Below are positions 1-6,880 of a stretch of DNA of 25,725 bases, piece by piece. Origin of the DNA: an uncultured Campylobacter sp. (lineage in GTDB: Bacteria > Campylobacterota > Campylobacteria > Campylobacterales > Campylobacteraceae). The translations under genes and the position numbers were made by a program. Numbering within the stretch: the stretch's first letter is position 1; each line of letters starts with the position of its first letter. The notes below the pieces were generated by a model. It had not been told where the DNA came from and did not search any database. It worked only from the letters and a program-made list of their open reading frames with translations. The stretch is from positions 1 through 25,725 of the forward strand of contig NZ_CAJPMA010000013.1 of the NCBI RefSeq assembly GCF_905371695.1, written 5' to 3'.

Positions 1-75
1 TCTCATAAAGTCTAATCCCTTGAATGCGTAATTATACTTAGATAATCATAAAATTTCTTTTAAGCTTCGCAAATT

Positions 76-86
76 TATAGTAAAAT
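76..86 (+). promoter_or_regulatory. possible sigma70 -10 region for the MBL-fold gene
   Basis: The run TATAGTAAAAT contains two overlapping -10-like hexamers (TATAGT and TAAAAT) in an A/T-rich stretch about 30 bases before the start codon at 115. No -35 box is evident, which is usual for Campylobacter sigma70 promoters. A ribosome binding site, AAAGAGA, lies at 104-110. The call rests on motif position only. Confidence 0.35.
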
Positions 87-114
87 GCTTAAAAATTTAA
101 ATTAAAGAGATTTT

Positions 115-720
115 ATGAAGGTAATATCAAAAAGCTTCGGGGATTACGGAACTAATTGTTACGTAGTAAAGACCGCTTGCGGCGAGATTATAATAGATCC
201 CGGCGACGGTGCCGCGGAATGGGCGCTTAAAAACGCGCAAAAGCCGCTTGCGATACTTCTTACGCACGGGCATTTCGATCACATCTTTGACGCCGAAAAG
301 CTAAGAGCGGAGTGCGGCGCGCCGATTTATATCCATAAAAACGACGTTTTTATGGCGCAAAACGATATTTTCGGTATGGGTTACGAGACCTTTACGCCCG
401 ATTTTGCCGTAAAAGACGACGAAATTCTAGATTTGGGCGAGATTTGCGCGAAATTTATGCTATTTGCGGGGCATACGCCCGGCTGCTTAATGATAGAGAT
501 AGCGGGCGCGCTTTTTAGCGGCGATTTTTTGTTTAAGGGCGGCGTCGGGCGCTGGGATTTTCCTTATTCGGACTCGGGCGAGATGATAAAAAGCCTGCAA
601 AAATGTAAAAATTTAAGCGGCGATTTTACGCTTTATCCCGGACACGGCGCGCCTAGCACGCTAAAAGCCGAGCAAGAAACGCTTGATGAATGGATAAGGG
701 CGGTTAAAATTCGCTCGTAG
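115..720 (+). CDS. MBL-fold metallo-hydrolase (glyoxalase II-like, YcbL type)
   Basis: A 201-residue cytoplasmic metallo-beta-lactamase-fold hydrolase. The metal-binding signature THGHFDH is at residues 50-56, followed by a ligand-bearing AGHTPG segment near residue 119, a GDFLF segment near 136 and a C-terminal YPGHG near 175. This is the full motif order of the hydroxyacylglutathione hydrolase-like subgroup. At about 200 residues it matches the short YcbL-type proteins rather than full glyoxalase II, which has an extra helical domain. By family knowledge such proteins bind two zinc or iron ions and hydrolyse thioesters; the true substrate cannot be read from sequence. ATG is preceded by AAAGAGA at good spacing. 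It stands alone: the next gene is convergent. No signal peptide is seen. Confidence 0.9.
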   Translation: MKVISKSFGDYGTNCYVVKTACGEIIIDPGDGAAEWALKNAQKPLAILLTHGHFDHIFDAEKLRAECGAPIYIHKNDVFMAQNDIFGMGYETFTPDFAVKDDEILDLGEICAKFMLFAGHTPGCLMIEIAGALFSGDFLFKGGVGRWDFPYSDSGEMIKSLQKCKNLSGDFTLYPGHGAPSTLKAEQETLDEWIRAVKIRS

Positions 721-745
721 CTTGCTTTTGCGAGTTTTTATTTTA
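714..745 (+). terminator. possible rho-independent terminator after the MBL-fold gene
   Basis: A six-pair stem CTCGTA (714-719) with TGCGAG (729-734), one G-U pair, and a nine-base loop overlaps the stop codon. It is followed by TTTTTATTTTATT. The stem is short, so the call is moderate. The rest of the 721-903 gap shows no other clear element. Confidence 0.4.
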
Positions 746-903
746 TTCGTGCGCATCGTAAAATCGTTTTATTTTAAGCGAATGTTTTAATTAAGCGCCG
801 TTTTATTAGGCTTAGTTTGCGTTTAAAACGGCCGAAGCGACTACAGCTAAAAGCGCCCGCCGCTTAGCGCAAAAACCGCAATGGCGTGCGAAATTTAAAG
901 GAT

Positions 904-1437
904 CTACTCGCCTTGCGCTTCTTTCCTCTCGTTTTGCCTTCTTATCGCCGCCTCTTTTTGGATATTTTTTTGCTGCGCTTGAAAAATATGCTCTTCAAGC
1001 GTTACGAGCTGGAAAGTGCCTTCGAAAATTTTAATATCTTTCGTTTTGCCGATTACGCGTACTTCGCGTTTTTTGGACTCTTCAAAGTGCGCCTTGGCTT
1101 CAAATTCCACCACGTCGCCAAGCTTTATCGCGCCGAAAAAATTAATCCGCGCGCTAATGGTTACGCAAAAAGGCTCGTTTATAGCTAGCAGCGCCGCGTA
1201 ATTAGCCGCGCTAAAAATAAAACCCGTATGGATCAGTCCTTCGCTATCGGCGGTCATTTCATTATTCGTGTAAAATTTCGTTTTGGCGTGGTTTTTTTCG
1301 ATTAAAGTCGCCGCCCCGCTTAAATTTAGCTTGATTGCGGGCGAGGTTTTTATATCGCCTCTAAACGGATTTTCGTCCTCCGGAAGCACGATGTGCGAGT
1401 CGTCGTCGCTTGTTTCGTAGATATTTTCGTCTGCCAT
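904..1437 (-). CDS. hotdog-fold protein, Cj0977-like
   Basis: A 177-residue protein with the layout of a single hotdog domain (roughly residues 45-150). It contains a GLIHTGFIFSAANYAALLAI segment, which is the hotdog central-helix region, then beta strands with GDVVEFEAKA and KREVRVIGKT. The C-terminal 30 residues are charged and predicted helical. The N-terminal 30 residues are acidic. It matches my recollection of Campylobacter Cj0977, a hotdog protein tied to the flagellar sigma28 regulon and to invasion, which also sits beside cmoB. The role is inferred from that family. It is the last gene of the minus-strand run, eight bases or fewer after cmoB: its ribosome site (AGGAAT, around 1442-1447) overlaps the cmoB stop codon, so translational coupling is likely. 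No separate sigma28 promoter is evident in the tiny gap. A generic PaaI-type thioesterase is the alternative. Confidence 0.75.
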   Translation of the reverse strand: MADENIYETSDDDSHIVLPEDENPFRGDIKTSPAIKLNLSGAATLIEKNHAKTKFYTNNEMTADSEGLIHTGFIFSAANYAALLAINEPFCVTISARINFFGAIKLGDVVEFEAKAHFEESKKREVRVIGKTKDIKIFEGTFQLVTLEEHIFQAQQKNIQKEAAIRRQNERKEAQGE

Positions 1438-1445
1438 TTTTATTC

Positions 1446-2342
1446 CTAAATTTTAATTTTTACGTAGACGCGCTTAGGCGCTGGATAACCCTCGATCGTT
1501 CGCATAGGGTCTTTGGGATCTAAAAAATCGCCCAAACTTTGTCCGTCTATCCACTCGGTCTTTCGCTGCTCGTCCGCATCCGTATCTTTCGTAGCCAGTA
1601 TCTCAAAGTCTTTAAATTTCGCCCTTTCGCACCAGTTTTGAAGCGCGCTAATCGTAGGCACGAAATAGATGTTTGAAATTTTCGAGTAGGTAGATCTAGG
1701 CGTGAGCGTGAAATCGCCCTGTATGTCGATATACATGGTGTCTAAAAATACCTCTCCGCCCGGATTTAGCGCGCTTTTTAACTCTTTTAGCGTTTTTACG
1801 GGGTCGCTTCTGTGATAGATCACTCCTAGGCAAAATATCGCGTCGAATTTATGCTCGTAAAAGGGCAAATGCTCGACGCCCAACGGCTCGTAGATGGCGT
1901 TTGATTTTGCGAAGCGATCGATAAACTTAAACTGCAAGAACGTCCGCGCGCTAGGATCTAAACCTACGATCTTTCGCGGCGAAAGAGGCAACATCCTAAA
2001 CATATAATAGCCGTTATTGCAGCCTACGTCGGCTACGGTTTTGCCGTCTAAATTTAGATGCGGCGCGAGCAGGTTAAATTTCACGAAGCTTCGCCACTCG
2101 GCGTCTATAAAAAGCTCGCCCAGCCTAAAAGGGCCTTTTCGCCAAGGTTTTAGCGCGAGAGCGATCTCTTTTATCCGCTCCGCTTGCTCGGGCGTTAAAT
2201 TTTTAAATTTTAAGCTTACTACGTCGCTAAAATCGCACTCGCAGGCGATTTGGGGCAAATTTTCTATCGCCCGCAAAATTTCTCCGTTCGCGCCGCTAGA
2301 AATTTCGGCTATCTTGCGCGCTCTGACGCCCCGCAAATCCAC
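1446..2342 (-). CDS. cmoB: tRNA U34 carboxymethyltransferase CmoB
   Basis: A 298-residue SAM-fold enzyme. By family knowledge CmoB transfers the carboxymethyl group of carboxy-SAM to 5-hydroxyuridine at position 34 of tRNAs, giving cmo5U and widening wobble decoding. Visible signatures are PWRKGPF at 66-72 (the lysine corresponds to the carboxy-SAM-binding Lys of E. coli CmoB), DVGCNNGYYMFRM at 105-117 (SAM-binding motif I, with Asn-Asn typical of CmoB), GLDPS at 127-131, CLGVIYHRSDP at 171-181, and a C-terminal PAPKRVYV carrying the conserved Arg. It is slightly shorter at the N terminus than E. coli CmoB (about 323), as usual in Campylobacter. The start is GTG at 2342-2340: an in-frame TAG lies just upstream and GGAAA gives a ribosome site. 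Only one base separates it from the stop codon of the upstream lipoprotein gene. Confidence 0.93.
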   Translation of the reverse strand: MDLRGVRARKIAEISSGANGEILRAIENLPQIACECDFSDVVSLKFKNLTPEQAERIKEIALALKPWRKGPFRLGELFIDAEWRSFVKFNLLAPHLNLDGKTVADVGCNNGYYMFRMLPLSPRKIVGLDPSARTFLQFKFIDRFAKSNAIYEPLGVEHLPFYEHKFDAIFCLGVIYHRSDPVKTLKELKSALNPGGEVFLDTMYIDIQGDFTLTPRSTYSKISNIYFVPTISALQNWCERAKFKDFEILATKDTDADEQRKTEWIDGQSLGDFLDPKDPMRTIEGYPAPKRVYVKIKI

Positions 2343-2343
2343 G

Positions 2344-2511
2344 CTATTTCCAGTCTATTACGTTGTGCGGGCAATCTTTTTGATACGTGCCCGTCGCGTC
2401 GTAATACTCTTTGCAGTCGTTGTAATATTGCGTCGAGACGCCTCGCTCGTTTAAAAATACGCAGCCGTTAAAATTTAGCGCGATTATCGCAAGAAATATA
2501 AATTTTTTCAT
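2344..2511 (-). CDS. small putative lipoprotein (55 residues), Cj0978c-like
   Basis: A short reading frame on the minus strand, ATG at 2511-2509 to TAG at 2346-2344. It encodes 55 residues: a positively charged start (MKKF), a hydrophobic run FLAIIALNF at about 6-14, and a cysteine after NG at residue 17, which resembles a lipobox (the -3 position is Phe, so imperfect). The mature part is about 38 residues, polar and Tyr/Asp-rich with two further cysteines (33 and 47), and ends in IDWK. It lies 20 bases after nikO and one base before the GTG of cmoB, so it is probably cotranscribed with both. C. jejuni has a small lipoprotein gene, Cj0978c, next to Cj0977/cmoB; equivalence is from context and size. 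The function is unknown. A ribosome site is not obvious, since the bases upstream (ATCCGCGCT) lack a good purine run. Confidence 0.7.
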   Translation of the reverse strand: MKKFIFLAIIALNFNGCVFLNERGVSTQYYNDCKEYYDATGTYQKDCPHNVIDWK

Positions 2512-2531
2512 AGCGCGGATTTTAGCATAAA

Positions 2532-3200
2532 TTAGCGCAAATTCGCAAAATTTTCGGGCGTTAGCGAGCCGTCTCGCAAAACGTAAAGCGAGTTTGCGAG
2601 CCTGTCTATAAAATTTAAATCGTGCGAAACGATGACTTGGCTTACGTCAAGGCCGGATAAAATTTCGACCAGCCGCAGCTGCATTTTACTATCAAGTCCC
2701 GCCGTAGGCTCGTCTAGCAGTAAAATTTTAGGCTCTTTAACGAGCGCCCCGGCTAGAGCGACGAGCTTCTTTTCGCCGCCTGAAAGCTTGTAGACGATCT
2801 TATTCGCAAGATGTCCGACCCCCAGGCGTTCTAACATATTTCGCGCCGCCTCTCGCGCGTCGTTTTTCGCCAGTCCGCAAGCTAGCAGATCAAAGCTCAC
2901 GTCATCAAGCGCCACGGGGCAGATAAATTGATCGTCGCTGTTTTGAAACAAATATCCGATCTCGCGCCTATGCTTTTTAAAATCCTCTAATCCGTTCATT
3001 TTTTCGTGAAAAATTTCGACAAAGCCGCTACTAGGTTCTCTAAGTCCGCCCATTATTTCAAGCAGCGTACTTTTGCCGACGCCGTTTGCGCCTATCACAG
3101 CGAGCTTTTCTTTGTGGGCTAGGTTTAAATTTAGATTTTCAAAGAGCGAAATTTCGCCCGCTCGCGCGCTAACGTCTCTTAAATTTAGCGAGCAGCTCAT
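2532..3200 (-). CDS. nikO: nickel ECF transporter ATP-binding protein NikO
   Basis: A 222-residue ABC ATPase that powers the nickel importer encoded just upstream. Motifs in order: Walker A GANGVGKST at 37-45, Q-loop Gln86 in YLFQNSDDQ, signature LSGGEK at 139-144, Walker B ILLLDEP at 159-165, D-loop GLD at 168-170, and switch His193 in IVSHD. The NSDDQ after the Q-loop is characteristic of the CbiO/EcfA group. At 222 residues it is shorter than typical EcfA (about 270-280), lacking much of the C-terminal extension. It overlaps nikQ by four bases. Metal specificity is assigned from the operon, not from this subunit; cobalt remains possible. Confidence 0.9.
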   Translation of the reverse strand: MSCSLNLRDVSARAGEISLFENLNLNLAHKEKLAVIGANGVGKSTLLEIMGGLREPSSGFVEIFHEKMNGLEDFKKHRREIGYLFQNSDDQFICPVALDDVSFDLLACGLAKNDAREAARNMLERLGVGHLANKIVYKLSGGEKKLVALAGALVKEPKILLLDEPTAGLDSKMQLRLVEILSGLDVSQVIVSHDLNFIDRLANSLYVLRDGSLTPENFANLR

Positions 3201-3844
3201 AAAATAGCTCCTTTTTTAATCAAAATCGCGCACGCCGTAAGCGCCGTTAAAACGTAATCCAAAACGCCTATTTTTAGGCGCTCTTTCGGCGTCGCGGCAA
3301 GGCTAAAATTTCGCGCTAGCATCGTTTTTTTAAGCGCGGAGTAACGCTCGTGCGAGCGCAGAAATAAAATCGCCGTTACGTTCGCGCAAATTTCAAAGCT
3401 AAAAACGCTCGTTTTCGCGGCGAAAGCGCGCGCGTTTAGCGTCTTTTTTATCCTTTTAAAATCATCTAGCGCCGCGCCTATAAATTTAGCGCAAAAATAG
3501 ATCGCGTAGCTAAATTTGGACGAAATTCTAAGTCCCGCAAAGGCGCTTGCGATGCGGTAGCTATCAGAGCCGTAAAAAAGACAAAGCGTAAAAAGCGCGA
3601 TAAAATTTCCCCTTAAAAAAACGAGCGCGCCCAGGCGCAAATCCCCGCTAATAGCCGCGCTTAGCGCATTTAATGCGATAAATACGTTAACCGCGGCGAG
3701 GGCTTTTAAAATAGGTAAAATTCGCGCCTTTGCAAGCAGCGCGGTAAAAAGTATCGGCAGCGCGAAAGAGGCGTAAATTTGAGAGCTAGTCGCGACGTAA
3801 ACGTTAAATACGCAAAGGCAAAGCAAAGAAATGCTTGGATTCAT
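3197..3844 (-). CDS. nikQ: nickel ECF transporter transmembrane protein NikQ (CbiQ/EcfT family)
   Basis: A 215-residue polytopic membrane protein of the energy-coupling-factor T-component family, which links the ATPase to the metal-binding NikM. Hydrophobic segments lie at about 5-20, 24-38, 46-68, 76-92 and 193-210. The two cytoplasmic coupling motifs of the family are recognisable: LNARA at 136-140 and LARNF at 176-180, both variants of the Ala-Arg-Gly motif that contacts the ATPases. It overlaps nikO by four bases downstream and nikL by four bases upstream, consistent with coupled translation and fixed stoichiometry. Assignment as nickel rather than cobalt follows the neighbouring NikK/NikL type subunits. 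Confidence 0.88.
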   Translation of the reverse strand: MNPSISLLCLCVFNVYVATSSQIYASFALPILFTALLAKARILPILKALAAVNVFIALNALSAAISGDLRLGALVFLRGNFIALFTLCLFYGSDSYRIASAFAGLRISSKFSYAIYFCAKFIGAALDDFKRIKKTLNARAFAAKTSVFSFEICANVTAILFLRSHERYSALKKTMLARNFSLAATPKERLKIGVLDYVLTALTACAILIKKGAIL

Positions 3845-4263
3845 CGGCGTTTTACCAGATAAAGCGCGCTAAAAATCGCGAAAATCCCGAGTAGGCCAAG
3901 GATAAATTTTATCGCGTAGGGGAGGGTTTCGTCGTCTTTTTCGCCGCTAAAATTTTCGCCCGTTTCGGCAAAGTCGCCGCTTGCCGCGAAATTTATCTTT
4001 TTTTGATGCCCCAGCGAGCCGTCTATTAAAATTTCAAACTCTTTTCGCGCGATTTTTACGCTAGCTTCGCCGTTTTCGTCCGTTTTAAAATTTTCAAAAA
4101 CCGCGCCGCCGCTAATTAGCTTTACGTCGCATTTTACGCAGGGTGCTCCGCCGCTAAAATAGCCCCTTACGAGCAAATTTTCGCCTTTTTGCTCGGCGAA
4201 AATTTTAAGCGCGTGAGCGTAAGAAAGGCTAAAAAACGCGAGCAAAATAAGTAAAATTTTCAC
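3841..4263 (-). CDS. nikL: NikL-like accessory subunit of the nickel ECF transporter
   Basis: A 140-residue protein with an N-terminal signal or anchor (hydrophobic residues 2-17, ending SYAHA), a periplasmic beta-rich domain at about 20-110, a hydrophobic helix at about 115-137, and a cytoplasmic KRR tail. The periplasmic part has a GYFSGGAPCVKCDVKL stretch with two cysteines and a carboxypeptidase-regulatory-like pattern (DENGEASVKIA). This architecture and position, between nikM and nikQ, match the NikL subunit found in place of NikN in NikKMLQO importers. Its precise role is unclear even in the family; it is thought to assist the metal-binding M component. The sequence itself is poorly conserved, so the call leans on gene order. 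Confidence 0.75.
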   Translation of the reverse strand: MKILLILLAFFSLSYAHALKIFAEQKGENLLVRGYFSGGAPCVKCDVKLISGGAVFENFKTDENGEASVKIARKEFEILIDGSLGHQKKINFAASGDFAETGENFSGEKDDETLPYAIKFILGLLGIFAIFSALYLVKRR

Positions 4264-4844
4264 GCCAAAAGCCCTTTATTTACGCGCAGGATAAATTTAA
4301 GCGCAAATAGGCTAATCGCGCCCTCTACCGCGCTTAAAACGGCGTTTGAGGCAAGCGCAAGCGCCGCTACGGCGTAAAACTGTTCGCCGTTTAGCGCTAA
4401 AACCGCGCTTAAAAGCAGCGCCGAAGCTAAAATAGGGGCAAATCCAGCTAAAAATAGCCAAAATTTTTGCCCCTTCGCCGCGTAAAATTTAAAAAAATAT
4501 CGTCCTAAAATAGCGGGAGCGCCTATGATTAAGGTATTTACGCCTAGCGCGCTAACGCCTCCATATCCGAAAAATAGCCCTTGAAAAAGCAGCCCAATAA
4601 ATACCGCTAAAATCGCCTGCGCGCCTAAAAAAGCGCCGATTAGCCCGCTAAGTACCAGATGCGCCGACGTAGCTCCGATCGGTACGTGGATAAAAGAGGC
4701 CGTAAAAAATAGCGCGCTAAACGCCGCCACGCGCGGGATTTGCCGCGCCTCTAATCTATAAAAAAGCGTCCCGATCCACGCCGCGCCGACGATCGCTCCC
4801 GCGGCTAAAATTTCGGGACGCAAAACTCCTTCGCTAATATGCAT
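4260..4844 (-). CDS. nikM: nickel ECF transporter substrate-specific subunit NikM (CbiM family)
   Basis: A 194-residue inner-membrane protein with about six to seven hydrophobic helices. It starts MHISEGVL, the CbiM/NikM N-terminal signature: by family knowledge the amino terminus and His2 form part of the square-planar metal site. Other likely ligands or neighbours are His53 (FIHVPIG) and His62 (TSAHLVLSG), in the conserved block around residues 50-70. GYGGVSALGVN at 93-103 is another family motif. The start is fixed by the functional requirement for Met1-His2. It overlaps nikL by four bases and lies 53 bases after nikK. It determines the metal bound; CbiM (cobalt) and NikM are hard to separate by eye, and the DUF4198 partner favours nickel. 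Confidence 0.9.
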   Translation of the reverse strand: MHISEGVLRPEILAAGAIVGAAWIGTLFYRLEARQIPRVAAFSALFFTASFIHVPIGATSAHLVLSGLIGAFLGAQAILAVFIGLLFQGLFFGYGGVSALGVNTLIIGAPAILGRYFFKFYAAKGQKFWLFLAGFAPILASALLLSAVLALNGEQFYAVAALALASNAVLSAVEGAISLFALKFILRVNKGLLA

Positions 4845-4897
4845 AAAAAGCCTTGAAATTTTGCCGCTTGCGTAGGAAATTCGGACTTAAATTTAGC

Positions 4898-5644
4898 CTA
4901 TTCATACTCTTTCGCTTCTATCCATAGCGCGGCTCCGAGCTCGACGTCGTAGTCTTTGCCGTCTTTTTTCATCTTTCCGCCCTGCGTAAGGGCGGCAAAG
5001 CCCCACCACCCCGCAAGCGGCGTTACGAAGCTAAATTCGCCGAGTTCGTTAGTTTTTACCTCCTGCGTGACGTGATCTTCGCTAGGGGCTTTGACGCCTT
5101 TTTCGTTGTAGTATTCAACCTCGACGACGACGTTTTTGGCAGGTTTGCCGTCTATTAGCACGCGACCGGTAAAAATGTTGCCCTTATAAAGTCCGTAAGG
5201 GCGAGTTAGCGGCACGATCTCGGCTTGCAGTCCGATCGGCTCGTCCCAGCCTTCGCCGTATCCGTAGCCGTTTACGACGGTTTTTACGATATGGCGGATA
5301 AATTTATTTTCGCTAGGCTCGAAATAGGGCGCGAAATCGGCGTAAAATTGATAAACGGCGGGTTTATTTACTTTAAAATCAGTCTTAAAATAGCTAAAAT
5401 TTCCTTGCGACGCGGGCGTTAAGCTTTTAAAAATTTCGTGCTCGCCGCCGGTAAAAACTCCCGCGACGCTAGGCGTTTGCATATTCATCATATCGCCCAA
5501 AAACGGATGCATAAACTTATAAGTTAGCGTTAAATTCGCCTCTTTTCGGCTCTCTACGCTAGAATTAGACGGGATCAAAACGGCAAAATGCGCGAACGCA
5601 GAATCGATAAAAAGCGCGAGCGATACGAAAAATTTTAGCTTCAT
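4898..5644 (-). CDS. nikK: NikK-like periplasmic DUF4198 protein of the nickel importer
   Basis: A 248-residue exported protein with a signal peptide of about 18 residues (MKLKFF...SAFA), predicted to be cut before HFAVLIPS so that the mature protein starts with His. The body resembles DUF4198 proteins: an N-terminal beta domain with FMHPFLGDMMNM near 45-56 (His and several Met, possible metal ligands), then an EPIGLQAEIVPL segment and a C-terminal domain with GKPAKNVVVEVEYYN and a TNELGEFSFVTP turn. By family knowledge NikK is a periplasmic component of NikKMLQO; its exact role is assumed to be metal binding or delivery. It is the first gene of the minus-strand operon, with AAAGGA about seven bases before ATG and a perfect TATAAT upstream. 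Confidence 0.8.
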   Translation of the reverse strand: MKLKFFVSLALFIDSAFAHFAVLIPSNSSVESRKEANLTLTYKFMHPFLGDMMNMQTPSVAGVFTGGEHEIFKSLTPASQGNFSYFKTDFKVNKPAVYQFYADFAPYFEPSENKFIRHIVKTVVNGYGYGEGWDEPIGLQAEIVPLTRPYGLYKGNIFTGRVLIDGKPAKNVVVEVEYYNEKGVKAPSEDHVTQEVKTNELGEFSFVTPLAGWWGFAALTQGGKMKKDGKDYDVELGAALWIEAKEYE

Positions 5645-5670
5645 TTTATTCCTTTGAAATTTTAGGCGCC

Positions 5671-5676
5671 ATTATA
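5671..5676 (-). promoter_or_regulatory. -10 box of the nik operon
   Basis: On the minus strand this is a perfect TATAAT, 26 bases before the nikK start codon, giving a predicted leader of about 20 bases that carries the AAAGGA ribosome site (around 5650-5655). No -35 hexamer is clear. It likely serves the run nikK to the hotdog gene. Confidence 0.6.
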
Positions 5677-5699
5677 CAAGTTAAGATTTTAATTTTAGA

Positions 5700-5713
5700 T
5701 TTATTTAAATAAA
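5700..5713. promoter_or_regulatory. 14-bp A/T palindrome between the divergent nik and transglutaminase promoters
   Basis: TTTATTTAAATAAA is a perfect dyad. It lies about 25 bases upstream of the nik -10 box and just upstream of the plus-strand -10 box at 5721, so it sits where a shared repressor or activator could act on both promoters. In A/T-rich Campylobacter intergenic DNA such palindromes also arise by chance. It does not match the NikR spacing I recall (two half-sites 11 bases apart). Confidence 0.35.
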
Positions 5714-5720
5714 ATTTGCG

Positions 5721-5726
5721 TAGAAT
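5721..5726 (+). promoter_or_regulatory. -10-like box for the transglutaminase-merTP operon
   Basis: TAGAAT lies 52 bases before the ATG at 5778. It would give a leader of about 45 bases containing the hairpin at 5739-5753 and an AAGG ribosome site at 5767-5770. The call is by motif and position only. Confidence 0.4.
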
Positions 5727-5738
5727 GCGGGTTTTTAG

Positions 5739-5753
5739 AGACTGGGTCAGTCT
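5739..5753 (+). promoter_or_regulatory. hairpin or operator dyad in the leader of the transglutaminase gene
   Basis: AGACTG-GGT-CAGTCT is a perfect 6-3-6 inverted repeat, positioned just after the expected transcription start. It could be a protein-binding dyad or an RNA stem. It is not followed by a T-run, so it is not a terminator for this strand. Confidence 0.45.
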
Positions 5754-5777
5754 AAATTTACGCTTCAAGGCAATTTC

Positions 5778-6872
5778 ATGCAACGACGAGATTTTTTCAA
5801 GACTACGGCGGTTTTAGGCGCGGCGGCTACGCTTCCTAGCTTTGCTTTCGCTTCTGGCGAACAGGGCGCGAATGCACCGAAAAACAGGGTATTTGAGCTA
5901 AGTTTTAAGCACGCGATAAAAGAAAAAGGTAAGCTTACTCGCGTATGGCTTCCGCTGATTACTTCTACTAGCTTCCAACAGCTTTTAAGCGATTATAAGG
6001 TGCAAAGCAACGCTAGGCAGTATTTCATCAGCGATCTTGCGATCCCTACGCTATTTGCGGACTTTAAGCAAAACGAAGAAAACGCGTTTATAGACGTTAG
6101 TTTTAAAGTTCAGACGCAAGAGAGAAACACCGATTTTAGCAAGGTAAATTTTAACGAGAATGAAAAGCTGGCGCCCGAAATTTCGCGCTATTTACAGCCT
6201 ACGGCGCAAATTCCGGTTACGGGCGTCGTAAAAGAGTTCGCCGATAAAATCGTTGGCAAAATAAGGGGCGATTTAGAAAAAGCGCGCGCGATTTATACGT
6301 GGACGGCAAATACGATGGAGCGCGATAATAGCGTGCTCGGGTGCGGTCTTGGCGACGTGAAGCAAATTTTAACCAGCGGTAAGCTAGTAGGCAAATGCAC
6401 AGACATAAATAGCGTATTCGTGGGGCTTTGCAGGGCTGCGGGTATCCCCGCGCGCGAGCTGTTCGGCATTCGCGTAGGAGCGTCGAGATTTAGCGCGCAG
6501 ATGGGCGCGGCGCCCAAAGAGGACGGTATAAGCCGAATTTCGGGCGCTCAACACTGCCGCGCGGAATTTTATCTAAAAGGATACGGCTGGATACCGGTTG
6601 ATCCAGCGGACGTTACGAAGGTGCGGCTAGGCGAAAAGCTAAGCAACGACGACGCTAAAATCAAGCAAGTGCGCGAGTATTTGTTCGGCAACTGGGAGAT
6701 GTGCTGGGTCGGATTTAACTACGGGCGCGACTTTGATTTACGCCCGCGCGCCGAGCAGACGCCGATAAACAACTTCGGCTATCCGTATGCGGAAGTAGAC
6801 GGAAATACGAGCAATTATTACGATCCGAAGGAATTTAGCTACGAGTATAGTTCTCGCGAAATTTCGCTTTAA
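5778..6872 (+). CDS. Tat-exported transglutaminase-like domain protein
   Basis: A 364-residue protein starting MQRRDFFKTTAVLGAAATLP, a twin-arginine signal (RRDFFK) with a hydrophobic run and a likely cut near FAFAS (residues 22-26). The transglutaminase-like core has the catalytic triad of the superfamily in order: Cys207 in GKCTDIN, His259 in AQHCRAEF and Asp275 in WIPVDPADV. The N-terminal 150 residues form a beta-rich region (VWLPL, DVSFKVQT) seen in other bacterial transglutaminase-like proteins. Members act as proteases or peptide/amide hydrolases, and some only bind; substrate is unknown. Export in folded form through Tat suggests periplasmic action and perhaps a cofactor. It leads an operon with merT-like and merP-like genes eight bases downstream and is divergent from the nickel importer. 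AAGG precedes the ATG. Confidence 0.85.
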   Translation: MQRRDFFKTTAVLGAAATLPSFAFASGEQGANAPKNRVFELSFKHAIKEKGKLTRVWLPLITSTSFQQLLSDYKVQSNARQYFISDLAIPTLFADFKQNEENAFIDVSFKVQTQERNTDFSKVNFNENEKLAPEISRYLQPTAQIPVTGVVKEFADKIVGKIRGDLEKARAIYTWTANTMERDNSVLGCGLGDVKQILTSGKLVGKCTDINSVFVGLCRAAGIPARELFGIRVGASRFSAQMGAAPKEDGISRISGAQHCRAEFYLKGYGWIPVDPADVTKVRLGEKLSNDDAKIKQVREYLFGNWEMCWVGFNYGRDFDLRPRAEQTPINNFGYPYAEVDGNTSNYYDPKEFSYEYSSREISL

Positions 6873-6880
6873 GATAATTT

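Noticed and set aside
886..1188. Plus-strand open frame opposite the hotdog gene
   Set aside because: It lies antisense to a gene with clear fold signatures and ribosome site; its translation shows no family features.
2017..2471. Plus-strand open frames opposite cmoB
   Set aside because: Antisense to recognisable CmoB motifs; basic, low-information composition typical of shadows.
5700..5713. NikR operator of the Helicobacter type
   Set aside because: The palindrome is a single continuous dyad and lacks the two spaced half-sites I would expect.
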